A stretch of 64,000 bases of DNA, from positions 124,517 through 188,516 of the forward strand of contig NZ_QWBW01000007.1 in the NCBI RefSeq assembly GCF_004117855.1. Reading direction: 5' to 3'. Shown piece after piece: positions 19,214 to 28,062 of the stretch. Below the pieces are notes generated by a model. That model had not been told where the DNA came from, searched no databases, and saw only the letters and a program-made list of their open reading frames with translations. A program made the translations under genes and the position numbers. Origin of the DNA: Modicisalibacter coralii. GTDB lineage: Bacteria > Pseudomonadota > Gammaproteobacteria > Pseudomonadales > Halomonadaceae. Position 1 is the first letter of the stretch. Every line of letters starts with the position of its first letter.

Positions 19214-20616
19214 CCGCTACCGACTGGATGACCGCCCTGACGCCTTCACCCAGCTGGCTGTACCTGATCGTCGCCCTCGTCTCGCTGATCGAATCCCTGG
19301 CGGTGATCGGCCTGGTGGTACCCGGCGTGGTGCTGATCACCGCCGCCGCCTCGCTGGCCGGCCACCACGACCTGTCGCTCACGCTGCTGCTGCTGGGCGC
19401 GGGCATCGGCGCGGTGATCGGCGATGGCGCCAGCTTCCTGCTCGGCTACCATCAGCGCCAGCGCGTGCCCGTGCTGTGGCCGTTCCGCAACCATCCGCAG
19501 TGGCTGTCGCGCGGCGCGCAGTTCTTCCAGCGTTACGGGGTGATGTCGGTGCTGATCGGCCGCTTCGTCGGTCCGGTACGCCCCATCGTGCCGCTGATCG
19601 CCGGCATGATGCACATGCGTCCGAGCACCTTCCTGTGGTCCAACCTGGGCTCGGCGATTCTCTGGGCGCCCGCCTACGTGCTGCCCGGCTACCTGCTGGG
19701 TCGAACCTGGCAACACCTGCTGTACCTGCCCGCCGACGGCCGCCGCTGGCTGATCCTGCTCGGCCTGCTGGTGGTGGCCCTGGTGGTGGCCTTCTCGCTG
19801 GTGCGCCAGCAGCTGGCCCACGAGGGCTGGCTGCATCGCAAGCTGGCGGCGCTGGCCAGTCGCCACCCGCGGGGTCGTCGCCTGTGGCAGGCGCTGACCG
19901 CCTCGCGTACCGAGGCCGCCCTGCCGCTGGCCTCGCTGGTCCTGCTGCTGACGAGCCTCGCCGGGCTGTCGGGCTGGACGCTGTGGGTGCTCGACCAGAA
20001 TGGCCCGCTGCCCATGGATCATCAGCTGCAGGGCCTGCTGAACACGCTGGATTCGCCCTGGCTGACCCGGCTCGCCGAGGGCCTGGCCAAGGTCGGCGAT
20101 GCCTATGGCGTCATCGCCCTGGTCGCGCCCTGGCTGCTCTGGATGGCCCGCCGGCGCCTCTACGCCCTGGGTCTGCACGTCATCGGCGCCCTGGGCGGCA
20201 TCGCGCTGGTCAATACCCTGTTCAAGCATCTCGCCGGACGCGCTCGCCCCGACGTTCCCGACTACCTCAGCGGCTCCTTCTCCTACCCCAGCGCCCATAC
20301 CTCGACGGCCGTGGTCCTCTACGGCCTGGCGGCAGCCTTCGTCGCCGACGCCCTGCCCCGGCGTTATCGCGCACCGGCGTACTGGACGGCCATCCTGATC
20401 TGCGTGCCCATGGCCCTGTCACGGCTGGTGATCGGCGTGCACTGGCTGAGCGACCTGGTCGGCGGTGCCCTGCTCGGACTGACCCTGTGCGCCGTGGTGC
20501 GCCTGAGCTACCACCGTTTCGCCACGATCACGCCACCCCGCCCGCCCTGGGCGAGCCTGCTGCTCGCCTCGCTGGCGCTGCTGACGGCGCGACTCTTGTG
20601 GCTGCCCCATGCCTGA
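19210..20616 (+). CDS. DedA (VTT) - PAP2 phosphatase fusion membrane protein
   Basis: 468 residues combining two membrane modules. Residues about 15-200 are a DedA/VTT domain (IESLAVIGLVVPG, ERYG-type segment FFQRYGVMSVLIGRFVGPVRPIVPLIAG). Residues about 240-440 are a PAP2 lipid phosphatase with K-x6-RP (KHLAGRARP), PSAH and SR-x5-H-x3-D (SRLVIGVHWLSD) all intact. It may recycle undecaprenyl pyrophosphate or dephosphorylate phospholipids, with the DedA part moving the lipid carrier. The start is TTG at 19210 with GGAG eight bases upstream, overlapping the previous stop as TTGA. Last gene of the operon with the two GGDEF-like proteins. Confidence 0.88.
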   Translation: MTATDWMTALTPSPSWLYLIVALVSLIESLAVIGLVVPGVVLITAAASLAGHHDLSLTLLLLGAGIGAVIGDGASFLLGYHQRQRVPVLWPFRNHPQWLSRGAQFFQRYGVMSVLIGRFVGPVRPIVPLIAGMMHMRPSTFLWSNLGSAILWAPAYVLPGYLLGRTWQHLLYLPADGRRWLILLGLLVVALVVAFSLVRQQLAHEGWLHRKLAALASRHPRGRRLWQALTASRTEAALPLASLVLLLTSLAGLSGWTLWVLDQNGPLPMDHQLQGLLNTLDSPWLTRLAEGLAKVGDAYGVIALVAPWLLWMARRRLYALGLHVIGALGGIALVNTLFKHLAGRARPDVPDYLSGSFSYPSAHTSTAVVLYGLAAAFVADALPRRYRAPAYWTAILICVPMALSRLVIGVHWLSDLVGGALLGLTLCAVVRLSYHRFATITPPRPPWASLLLASLALLTARLLWLPHA

Positions 20617-20634
20617 GGCGGATCGTCGCCTCAG
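20613..20634. terminator. bidirectional hairpin spanning two convergent stop codons
   Basis: CTGAGGCG (20613-20620) pairs with CGCCTCAG (20627-20634) over a 6-base loop, and includes both the TGA of the DedA-PAP2 gene and that of the convergent LysE gene. No T-run, so it may act weakly. Confidence 0.55.
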
Positions 20635-21254
20635 CCCAGCGCCAGCCAGGCGCCCACGCCGATCATCAGGGTCCCGGCGATGCGATTGAGCAGGCGCACG
20701 TTGCCGCTGCGGCTGAGCAGATGGCTCGCCGTGCGCCCGCCGGTGGCGTAGAGCAGCAGGCAGCAAAGCTCGATCGACAGGATGATGCCCACCAGCCAGA
20801 GCAGTTGCACGGCCAGCGGCAAGTCGGCATCCAGAAACGGCGGCAACAGGGCGATGAAGAAGGCCCAGCCCTTGGGATTGGCCACCGCGGTGACGAACCC
20901 CTGCGAGAGCAGTTGCCAGCGCGACACGTCGCGCCGTTCGCGGGGCTCCGAGGGGATCGCCATGCGCCCGCGGGAGCGCCACATCTGCACGCCCAGATAG
21001 GCCAGGTAGGCCCCGCCCAGCCACTTGAACACCGCGAACAGCGCCGGTTCGCGCAGCATCAACGTGGCCACGCCGGCACCCGCGGCGACCGCCACCAGCC
21101 CGACACCGGCGAGCTCGCCGAGCATCATCCACAGCGCACGACGCACGCCCACGGTCATGCCCAGCACCATCGACAGCGTCATGCACATGCCCGGCGTCAG
21201 CGACACCATGAAGAAGGTCGGCACGAACACCGACAACAGCGACAGGTTGATCAT
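20631..21254 (-). CDS. LysE/RhtB family exporter
   Basis: 207-residue inner-membrane protein with the LysE family pattern: SVFVPTFFMVSLTPGMCMTLSM at the N-terminus (PGP motif as TPGMCM), GGAYLAYLGVQMWRS, and GFVTAVANPKGWAFFIALLPPF. About six membrane helices. Such proteins export amino acids or homoserine lactones; the substrate cannot be read from the sequence. Stands alone, convergent with the DedA-PAP2 gene, with a 124-base gap to ubiX. Confidence 0.9.
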   Translation of the reverse strand: MINLSLLSVFVPTFFMVSLTPGMCMTLSMVLGMTVGVRRALWMMLGELAGVGLVAVAAGAGVATLMLREPALFAVFKWLGGAYLAYLGVQMWRSRGRMAIPSEPRERRDVSRWQLLSQGFVTAVANPKGWAFFIALLPPFLDADLPLAVQLLWLVGIILSIELCCLLLYATGGRTASHLLSRSGNVRLLNRIAGTLMIGVGAWLALG

Positions 21255-21378
21255 GCAGGACTCTCCACCAGGTCTCGGTTGCTAACGGATGAACGCTCGA
21301 GCGCCCCACGTACGGGCCCCACCGCGGGCGCCGCACGGAGCCGGCGAGCCTCGGACGGCCGCGCTCCGGCCCGACCGC

Positions 21379-22002
21379 TCATTCGCCCCAGCGCGGCATC
21401 AGCGTGTGCGCGATCCCCAGCTGGTTGAGAATCCGCGCGACGATGAAGTCGACGAGGGCCTCGACGCTCGTCGGCCGATGATAGAAGCCGGGCGCCGCCG
21501 GCAGCACCACCGCGCCCAGCCGGCTCAAGGCGAGCATGTGCTCGAGGTGGACCGCCGACAGCGGCGCCTCGCGCGGCACCAGGATCAATTGCCGCCGCTC
21601 CTTGAGAGCAACGTCGGCGGCGCGTTCGATCAGGTTGTTGCTGGCCCCGGTGGCCACCGCCGAGAGCGTGCCCGTGGAACACGGGCAGATGACCATCGCG
21701 CTCGGCGCGCCGGAGCCTGACGCCACCGGCGCCAGCCAGTCCTCGCGGCCGAAGCAGCGGATCTGGCCCGGCCGGGCACCGCTGCGCGCGATCAGGGCCT
21801 CGGCGAGACGGCCCGGCTGGGCAGGCAGCTGCTCGTCGGTCTCGGTGGCGATCACCATGTGCGCCGCCTTGGAGACCATCACCCACACTTCATGCCCGGC
21901 GGCGGTCAGGCACTCGATCAGGCGCAGGCCATACTGGGCCCCGGAGGCGCCGGTCAGCGCCACGGTCACCGGCGGTTCGAAGGTGCCTTCCCGATCAGCC
22001 AT
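21379..22002 (-). CDS. ubiX: flavin prenyltransferase
   Basis: Makes prenylated FMN for UbiD decarboxylases in ubiquinone synthesis. 207 residues with TGASGAQYGLRLIECL (FMN loop), CPCSTGTLSAVATGASNNLIERAADV, LVPREAPLSAVHLEHMLALSRLGAVVLPAAPGFYHRP (in parts), all family signatures. The start overlaps the stop of mpl by eight bases, so the two are one operon. ubiX downstream of mpl is common in Pseudomonas and relatives. Confidence 0.94.
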   Translation of the reverse strand: MADREGTFEPPVTVALTGASGAQYGLRLIECLTAAGHEVWVMVSKAAHMVIATETDEQLPAQPGRLAEALIARSGARPGQIRCFGREDWLAPVASGSGAPSAMVICPCSTGTLSAVATGASNNLIERAADVALKERRQLILVPREAPLSAVHLEHMLALSRLGAVVLPAAPGFYHRPTSVEALVDFIVARILNQLGIAHTLMPRWGE

Positions 22003-23362
22003 GACGTGCCTCCAGGGCCGCCAGCAGCTTCTCGTGGATGCCGCCGAAGCCGCCGTTGGACATCACCACCAGGCGATCACCGGGCCTCGCCGCGTCGACC
22101 AGCGCCTCGACCAGCGCCTCGATATCCTCGGCACGTCGGGCCGGTACCGGCGACGCGGCGATCACCTCGTCGAGCGACCAGTCCAGCCCCGGCGGCTGAT
22201 ACCACCAGACCGCATCCGCCGCGGCCACGCTCTCGCCCAGACGCGCCTTGAGCGTGCCCAGACGCATGGTATTGGAGCGAGGCTCGATCACCGCCAGCAA
22301 CCGCCCCCGCGGCGTGGCGGCACGCAGGCCGCGCAGCGTGGTGGCGATCGCCGTGGGGTGGTGGGCGAAATCGTCGATCACCTGGATGCCGGCGACCTCG
22401 CCGCGCACCTCCTGACGCCGGCGCGGCGACTGGAAACGCGCCAGCGCCGCGCAGCCACGGGCCAGATCGACCCCGCAGGTGGCCGCCGCGGCCAGGGCCG
22501 CCAGGGCATTGCGGGCGTTGTGCTCGCCGGTCAACGGCCAGTCGACCACCGCATCCTCGGCGCCATGAATCACCCGAAAGCGACTCGCGTCGTCGCGCTC
22601 CAGCACCAGGCGCCAGGCACTGTCGTCGGCCGCACCGAAGCGCTCGACCGTGCTCCAGCAGCCCATCGCCAGGACGCGATCGAGGGCCGGTTCGCCGTCG
22701 GCGACCAGCAAGCGGCCGTCGCCGGGCACGGTGCGCACCAGATGATGGAACTGGCGCTCGATCGCCGCCAGATCACTGAAGATGTCGGCGTGATCGAACT
22801 CCAGGTTGTTGAGTACGGCGACGTCGGGGCGGTAATGCACGAACTTGGAGCGCTTGTCGAAGAAGGCGGTATCGTATTCGTCGGCCTCGACCACGAAGGG
22901 CGCGGCGGACTCGCCGAGACGCGCCGACACGCCGAAGTTGCGGGGCACGCCACCGATCAGGAAGCCCGGCGTCAGGCCGGCGGACTCGAGCAGCCAGGCC
23001 AGCAGGCTGGCGGTGGTGGTCTTGCCGTGAGTGCCCGCCACGGCCAGCACACGCCGTCCCGGCAGGACGTGCTCGGCCAGCCACTGGGGCCCCGAGACGT
23101 ACGGCAGGCGCGCATTGAGCAACGCCTCGACCTCGGGGTTGCCCCGCGACAGGGCGTTGCCGACCACCACCAGGTCCGGGCGCGGCTCGAGATTGCCCGC
23201 CGCGTACCCCTCCTGGAGCGCGATGCCGGCGGCCTCGAGCTGGGTGCTCATCGGCGGGTAGACGTTGGCATCGGAACCGCTGACCGTGAACCCGCACTCC
23301 CGGGCCAGCAGCGCCAGGCTGCCCATGAAAGTGCCGCAGATTCCGAGGATATGCACGTGCAT
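21995..23362 (-). CDS. mpl: UDP-N-acetylmuramate:L-Ala-gamma-D-Glu-meso-DAP ligase
   Basis: Murein peptide recycling ligase of 455 residues: Mur ligase N-terminal Rossmann (HVHILGICGTFMGSLALLAR), central ATP-binding GTHGKTTT, NNLEFDHADIF, and a C-terminal domain with DDFAHHPTAI and IEPRSNTM. The ATG at 23362 has GGGAGG upstream; the open frame extending to 23482 lacks homology. It faces the pfp gene across a 198-base divergent gap. Confidence 0.94.
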   Translation of the reverse strand: MHVHILGICGTFMGSLALLARECGFTVSGSDANVYPPMSTQLEAAGIALQEGYAAGNLEPRPDLVVVGNALSRGNPEVEALLNARLPYVSGPQWLAEHVLPGRRVLAVAGTHGKTTTASLLAWLLESAGLTPGFLIGGVPRNFGVSARLGESAAPFVVEADEYDTAFFDKRSKFVHYRPDVAVLNNLEFDHADIFSDLAAIERQFHHLVRTVPGDGRLLVADGEPALDRVLAMGCWSTVERFGAADDSAWRLVLERDDASRFRVIHGAEDAVVDWPLTGEHNARNALAALAAAATCGVDLARGCAALARFQSPRRRQEVRGEVAGIQVIDDFAHHPTAIATTLRGLRAATPRGRLLAVIEPRSNTMRLGTLKARLGESVAAADAVWWYQPPGLDWSLDEVIAASPVPARRAEDIEALVEALVDAARPGDRLVVMSNGGFGGIHEKLLAALEARHG

Positions 23363-23560
23363 CAGGGGCCTCCCGCCGACCAAGAGAAGAAGACGCCTCG
23401 CGTGGGGCTGTGCGGGGCATCGGCGCGTGAGCCTAGCATGCCGGCAGTGACAGGCGCCATACGCCCCGCTGCCGTGCAGCACGCGGCGCTATCGGCTATG
23501 ATGCACGGTCGTCCCCTCTTCAACGCTCAACGATCGCAAAGCAGGAGCAAAGGAAGCCCC

Positions 23561-24820
23561 ATGGCCCAGCACAATGCCTTCTACGCCCAGTCCGGTGGCG
23601 TCACCGCCGTCATCAACGCCAGCGCCTGCGGCGTGGTCGAAGCGTGCCGCCGTCACAGCGACCGGATCGGCAAGGTGTATGCAGGACACAACGGCATCAT
23701 TGGCGCCCTGACCGAGGACCTGATCGACGTTTCCCAGGAATCCGAGGAAGCCATCGCCGCGCTTCGCCACACCCCGGGCGGCGCCTTCGGCTCCTGCCGC
23801 TACAAGCTCAAGGACATCGAGACCCACCGCACCCAGTATGAGCGGCTGATCGAGGTCTTCAAGGCCCACGACATCCGCTACTTCTTCTACAACGGCGGCG
23901 GCGATAGTGCCGACACCTGTCTCAAGGTCTCGCAGCTCTCCGAGAAGATGGGCTATCCGCTCACCGCCATCCATGTGCCCAAGACGGTCGACAACGACCT
24001 GCCGATCACCGACAACTCGCCGGGCTTCGGCAGCGTGGCCAAGTACATCGCCACCTCGACCCGCGAAACGGCGCTGGACATCGCCTCGATGTGCGCCACC
24101 TCGACCAAGGTCTTCGTGCTCGAGGTGATGGGGCGTCACGCCGGCTGGATCGCCGCCGCCGGCGCGCTGGCCGGCGAAGGCGAAGGCGAGCCGCCGCATC
24201 TGGTGATCTTCCCCGAGATCCCCTTCCGGCGTACCGAGGTCATGCAGCGCGTGCAGACGGCGGTCAAGCAGTACGGCTATTGCGTGATCGTGGTCTCCGA
24301 AGGCGCCCGCTACGACGACGGCACCTTCCTCGCCGATGCCGGCAACACCGACGCCTTCGGCCACCGCCAGCTGGGCGGCGTGGCCCCCACCCTGGCCGGC
24401 ATGGTCAAGCAGGACCTGGGCTACAAGTATCACTGGGCGGTCGCCGACTACCTGCAGCGCGCCGCGCGTCACCTGGCCTCGAAGACCGACGTCGACCAGG
24501 CCTATGCGGTGGGCAAGGAGGCCGTGGAACTGGCGCTGGCCGGCAAGAACGCCATGATGCCGGCGATCAAGCGCGTCGGCGACGATCCCTACGAATGGCG
24601 CATCGAGGCCGCCCCGCTCGCCGAGGTCGCCAACAAGGAAAAGTTCATGCCCCGCGACTTCATCCGCGAGGACGGCTTCGGCATTACCCCCGCCTGCCGT
24701 CGCTATCTGTCGCCGCTGATCCAGGGCGAGGACTTCCCGCCGTTCGAGAACGGGCTGCCCAAGATGGCCGCCCTGAAGCTGGCCAAGGTCGCGCGCAAGT
24801 TGCCCGAATTCACGCTGTAA
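23561..24820 (+). CDS. pfp: 6-phosphofructokinase, pyrophosphate-dependent type
   Basis: 419-residue phosphofructokinase. The donor-specificity positions point to PPi: PKTVDND has Lys (K141) where ATP enzymes have Gly, and GGGDS (112-116) has Asp at the second specificity site, where bulk blocks ATP. Other family text: TDNSPGFGSVAKYIATSTRE and MGRHAGWIAAAGAL. PPi enzymes run reversibly, fitting an organism that uses glycolysis sparingly and gluconeogenesis often. AAGGAAG precedes the ATG. Monocistronic with a strong terminator. Substrate preference is inferred from these residues, not proven. Confidence 0.9.
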   Translation: MAQHNAFYAQSGGVTAVINASACGVVEACRRHSDRIGKVYAGHNGIIGALTEDLIDVSQESEEAIAALRHTPGGAFGSCRYKLKDIETHRTQYERLIEVFKAHDIRYFFYNGGGDSADTCLKVSQLSEKMGYPLTAIHVPKTVDNDLPITDNSPGFGSVAKYIATSTRETALDIASMCATSTKVFVLEVMGRHAGWIAAAGALAGEGEGEPPHLVIFPEIPFRRTEVMQRVQTAVKQYGYCVIVVSEGARYDDGTFLADAGNTDAFGHRQLGGVAPTLAGMVKQDLGYKYHWAVADYLQRAARHLASKTDVDQAYAVGKEAVELALAGKNAMMPAIKRVGDDPYEWRIEAAPLAEVANKEKFMPRDFIREDGFGITPACRRYLSPLIQGEDFPPFENGLPKMAALKLAKVARKLPEFTL

Positions 24821-24853
24821 CGCCCGGCCACGAAGCGACCGCCCGCAAGTCAC

Positions 24854-24883
24854 AAGACGCCCCGCTACTCAGCGGGGCGTCTT
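24854..24883. terminator. strong terminator between convergent pfp and the phosphatase-kinase gene
   Basis: Perfect 13-bp stem (24854-24866 with 24871-24883), ACTC loop, GC-rich core with an AAGA/TCTT base. The plus-strand tail is GGTTTG; the minus-strand tail is GTGAC. Probably bidirectional. Confidence 0.85.
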
Positions 24884-24919
24884 GGTTTGCGGTGCGGTTG
24901 GCTCGTAGCCCGTAGCGGA

Positions 24920-26680
24920 TCATTTCAACAGCCAGGAAAGCACCAGCAGCAACAATAGAATCCCGGCAATCCCCTGCCACAGATTGGCCGGCTCGCGCAG
25001 CGCTCTGCCGCTGCCCTCGGCGGCCTGACGCCGGCGGGGATCGCGCAGCGCGACCAGAAACTCCGACAGGCGGCGAAAACGCAACGGACGCTGTGGATCG
25101 AGCGCGCGGCGCAGCGCCTCGTCGAGCGCCTCAGGCACTTGCGGATTGTCGAGCCGGGCGCTGCGATAGCGCATCTGCTCGAGGCCGGTGTGGCTGCGCA
25201 ACTGGTGCGGCGCCTGGGCGTAGGGCGCCCGACCGGTGAGCAGCCAGTAGATGGTCGAGGCCAGCGAATACTGGTCGCTGCGCCGACCAACCTCGGTATC
25301 GAGGGCATACTCCGGGGCACTGTGCTCGCTGAGCCCCAGCTCCCGCGCCAGCTCGCGGGCCTTGTGCTCATCGCCATCGCGACGGAAGCAGGCGCCGAAG
25401 GCGGTCAGCACCACCTGGCCATGGGAATCGACCAGCACGGTGTCGGGCCGGATCTGCTGGTGCAGCACGTCGCGACGGTGCAGCGCCTGGACCGCCTTGG
25501 CCAGTTGCCGGGCGATGTCGAGCCGTTGCGCCAGACTGGCCTGCGGATGGCGACGCGCCCACTCGCTCAGCGTCTCGCCGTGCACCGGCTCGGTCAGGTA
25601 GTAGAGGTAACGGTGGGGGCGCGGCAGTTCGACCATGCGCGCGATGAACGGGGAGTTGACCCGATCCACCACCCACTGCTCGAGCAGGAAATGCTCGAGG
25701 TAGACGTTGCGGTTCGACAGTTCGGGGCTCGGCGTCTTGAGCGCCATGAGGCGCCCGCTGCGCTCGTCGCGAACCCGATAGATCCGCGACTTGGCGGTCC
25801 GCGACAGCACCTCGAGCACTTCCAGGCCGTCCAGACGATCGCCGACGCCGAGTTCCGGCGGCACGGGCAGGTGGCCGAACACCCGCTCGGGCTGTTCCTC
25901 GATGTTCTCCGACAGCCGGTCGATGCGCACCAGCTGAAAGCAGAACTGGTCGGCCCCGTAGCCCCGCTCCCCCGCGCGCTGCTGGGCGGCGGCGGCCAGG
26001 CGTTCGCAGGCGGCATCCAGGTCGCTGACGTCGGCACGGATCAACTGGACATAGTCCGACGGCATCAGCGTCCCGCGAACCGCACGCGTGGTGAACAGGA
26101 ACAGATCGCCCTGCTTGAGGGGCAGCTTGGCATAGTCGATGTCGAGATTGCCGTCGAGGCCCAGCGCACGCGAGGGATAGCGGTAGCCGCCGAGATCGGT
26201 GATGTGATCGCGGGAGAGCTGCTCGAATTCGGCGCCTCGCAGCCGGAAGACCAGCGTATCGCCCAGGTGGAAGACGTGGGCGTCCCGCCCGCGGAAGACG
26301 ATCGCCGACAGCGAGCTGACGTAGCTGCCGCCCTCGATGTAGCTGCTCTGGCTGTAGCTCCAGCTGTTCAGTGCCCGCAGCACCCGGGTCGCCGAGGTCT
26401 TGACGTCCCAGTGCCCGGGGGTCGAATAGTAGTCGGTGAGAAACCCGCGCACGCTCAGATCGCCGGCCTGCTTGGCGATCGCGTTGCGCCAGATGGAATC
26501 GCTGATCAGGGCGCAGGCGCCCTTGCTACCCAGGGTCGACTCGTCCTCGGGAACGAGCACCGACATCGAACTCCGGTGACGCCGCCGCTCCGGGGCCACG
26601 AAGGCCTGACCGTAACTCAGGGACAACGCTTGTTCCGCCAACCGATCATTCTCCTTGCTGTTCCCGCGGCGCTCCATCAT
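24920..26680 (-). CDS. PP2C-like phosphatase / Ser-Thr kinase fusion with degenerate active sites
   Basis: 586 residues: PP2C-like domain (about 40-255), kinase-like domain (about 280-545), C-terminal membrane helix (about 570-585). It belongs with bifunctional kinase/phosphatase proteins found near nitrate-assimilation genes elsewhere. First metal Asp (SD at 60-61) and FHLGD (D141) are kept, but the SDG segment is TTRA (197-200). In the kinase part the ATP lysine remains (ALK, K315), but the glycine loop is missing, the catalytic loop reads HQQIRPD (407-413, Asp replaced by Gln) and DFG reads AFG (427-429). Both activities are therefore doubtful. Start ATG-ATG at 26680/26677 after AGGCGAG. 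Confidence 0.8.
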   Translation of the reverse strand: MMERRGNSKENDRLAEQALSLSYGQAFVAPERRRHRSSMSVLVPEDESTLGSKGACALISDSIWRNAIAKQAGDLSVRGFLTDYYSTPGHWDVKTSATRVLRALNSWSYSQSSYIEGGSYVSSLSAIVFRGRDAHVFHLGDTLVFRLRGAEFEQLSRDHITDLGGYRYPSRALGLDGNLDIDYAKLPLKQGDLFLFTTRAVRGTLMPSDYVQLIRADVSDLDAACERLAAAAQQRAGERGYGADQFCFQLVRIDRLSENIEEQPERVFGHLPVPPELGVGDRLDGLEVLEVLSRTAKSRIYRVRDERSGRLMALKTPSPELSNRNVYLEHFLLEQWVVDRVNSPFIARMVELPRPHRYLYYLTEPVHGETLSEWARRHPQASLAQRLDIARQLAKAVQALHRRDVLHQQIRPDTVLVDSHGQVVLTAFGACFRRDGDEHKARELARELGLSEHSAPEYALDTEVGRRSDQYSLASTIYWLLTGRAPYAQAPHQLRSHTGLEQMRYRSARLDNPQVPEALDEALRRALDPQRPLRFRRLSEFLVALRDPRRRQAAEGSGRALREPANLWQGIAGILLLLLVLSWLLK

Positions 26681-27008
26681 ACACGCTCGCCTGTCATCGG
26701 CCATGCCACCATCGCCGCAGCGCAGCGTGCGTCCACGCCGCGGAGCCGCCCCCGTCGGCATCCCGTCATCATTCCCTCAGGGTTTTGTTTCCACCGACAA
26801 CCTCATCCCTTTTGTGTTTTTGGAAACACGGCGGACAGCTCGTTGAGTCGATTTTTTCGGCGAAACTCGCCTCTGCTCGCTATTGACAGTCACACCAGTT
26901 TGTTATTTTAATCACATTTAAAATGTTATTTTATTAACAAAGCTGCGCCCGGCTACCTGCCGTTCGCCACAACAACCCCACAACAGCCACGAACGACACA
27001 GAGACCTC
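26681..27008 (+). promoter_or_regulatory. AT-rich control region before the Tsx-like gene, with CRP-like site
   Basis: This 328-base gap has no gene. TGTTATTTTAATCACA at 26901-26916 matches the CRP/Vfr pattern TGTGA-N6-TCACA with one mismatch. TGTTATTTTA recurs at 26924-26933, making a 23-base-spaced direct repeat. TTGACA at 26883-26888 could be a -35 element. GTGTTT-TTGG-AAACAC at 26814-26829 is a small hairpin. cAMP-dependent control would suit a nucleoside channel. Confidence 0.5.
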
Positions 27009-27863
27009 ATGATGACGAGCAAGACGACCATCGCCTCGACGCTTCTGATCACCGCCGCCACGGCGGTCAGCGGCACCGCCATGGCCGCCGATTACTCCGG
27101 CGGCCTGCACGACAACGACAGCAAGTGGTTGAGCTTCAACCTGATGCACAGCGAGGACAACAGGCTCCCCTTCCGCAACGCACAGGACACCTACCTCGAG
27201 ATGGAATTCGGCGGCCGCTCCGGGATCGTCGATCTCTACGGCTACGTCGATTTCTTCGACGTGCTCGACGACAGCAGCGACGACCAGTCGGAAGGCGACA
27301 ACGTCTTCGCCAAGCTCGCCCCGCGCTTTTCGCTGGACGGCATCACCGGCCACGACCTTTCCGTGGGCCCGGTTCAGGAGTGGTATATCGCCACCGTCAC
27401 CAACATCGGCGACAACGGTCCGGCCGGCGGACTGTGGGAACACTACGTGGGCCTGGGCTCCGATATCGATGTCCCCTGGTTCGGCACCATGGGGCTCAAC
27501 CTGACGGCGCGCTACGTACGCGAGAACTATGGCGGTCCCGACGAAGGCTCCTGGGACGGCTACATGGCCTCGACCGACTGGTTCAAGCCCTTCTACACCT
27601 TCGGCAACGGCGACTTCATGGCCTACCAGGGCTATCTCGACTACAAGTTCGGCGCCGATACCGTCGGCAGCCAGCCGGGGCGCAGCAGCAACAGCCTGGA
27701 ATGGTTCAACGGCATCTACTATCACAACCAGCGCTTCGCCATCGGCTACGGTCTGAAGATCTACAACAACATGGCCTTCTACGAGGACGGCTCGGACGCC
27801 TCCGGGGTCAATCAGGACACGTCCGGCCCCGGGCACTACTTCAGCATCAACTATATGTTCTGA
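27009..27863 (+). CDS. Tsx-like nucleoside-specific channel (OmpK superfamily)
   Basis: Outer-membrane beta-barrel of 284 residues with a signal peptide (1-26, ending TAMA-A). Family-like features: alternating aromatic strands, [23 protein letters not shown] (in parts), [29 protein letters not shown], and the terminal Phe (YFSINYMF) used for barrel assembly. Tsx passes nucleosides; whether this paralogue is specific is not shown. Two adjacent ATG codons (27009, 27012) follow CAGAG. Its upstream region carries a CRP-like site. Single gene. Confidence 0.85.
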   Translation: MMTSKTTIASTLLITAATAVSGTAMAADYSGGLHDNDSKWLSFNLMHSEDNRLPFRNAQDTYLEMEFGGRSGIVDLYGYVDFFDVLDDSSDDQSEGDNVFAKLAPRFSLDGITGHDLSVGPVQEWYIATVTNIGDNGPAGGLWEHYVGLGSDIDVPWFGTMGLNLTARYVRENYGGPDEGSWDGYMASTDWFKPFYTFGNGDFMAYQGYLDYKFGADTVGSQPGRSSNSLEWFNGIYYHNQRFAIGYGLKIYNNMAFYEDGSDASGVNQDTSGPGHYFSINYMF

Positions 27864-27877
27864 CACCTCGCGACCCG

Positions 27878-27907
27878 GCCGCCGCGTCGAGCCCGACGTG
27901 GCGGCCT
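27878..27907 (+). terminator. GC-rich hairpin after the Tsx-like gene
   Basis: 27878-27890 pairs with 27895-27907 (13 pairs, one G-T wobble) over a 4-base loop, 15 bases after the stop. No T-run follows. Confidence 0.55.
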
Positions 27908-27990
27908 CCTGGCGCGCCCCGCCGCGTTTCCCCGATCGCCTCGCCGACCTCGTGCCGTCGTCCGTCCGGCCACCGACGCTGCCCGCGGCA

Positions 27991-28019
27991 TGGCATTCGC
28001 CGGGGACAGTTCGTATAAT
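27991..28019 (+). promoter_or_regulatory. probable sigma-70 promoter of ppa
   Basis: A consensus -10 TATAAT at 28014-28019 lies 17 bases after a weak -35 TGGCAT at 27991-27996. Transcription would start near 28026, about 37 bases before the ppa ATG. Confidence 0.6.
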
Positions 28020-28062
28020 CCGGCCAGCTTCCCTTCATCAAGCCAACCGCAAGGATTCGACG

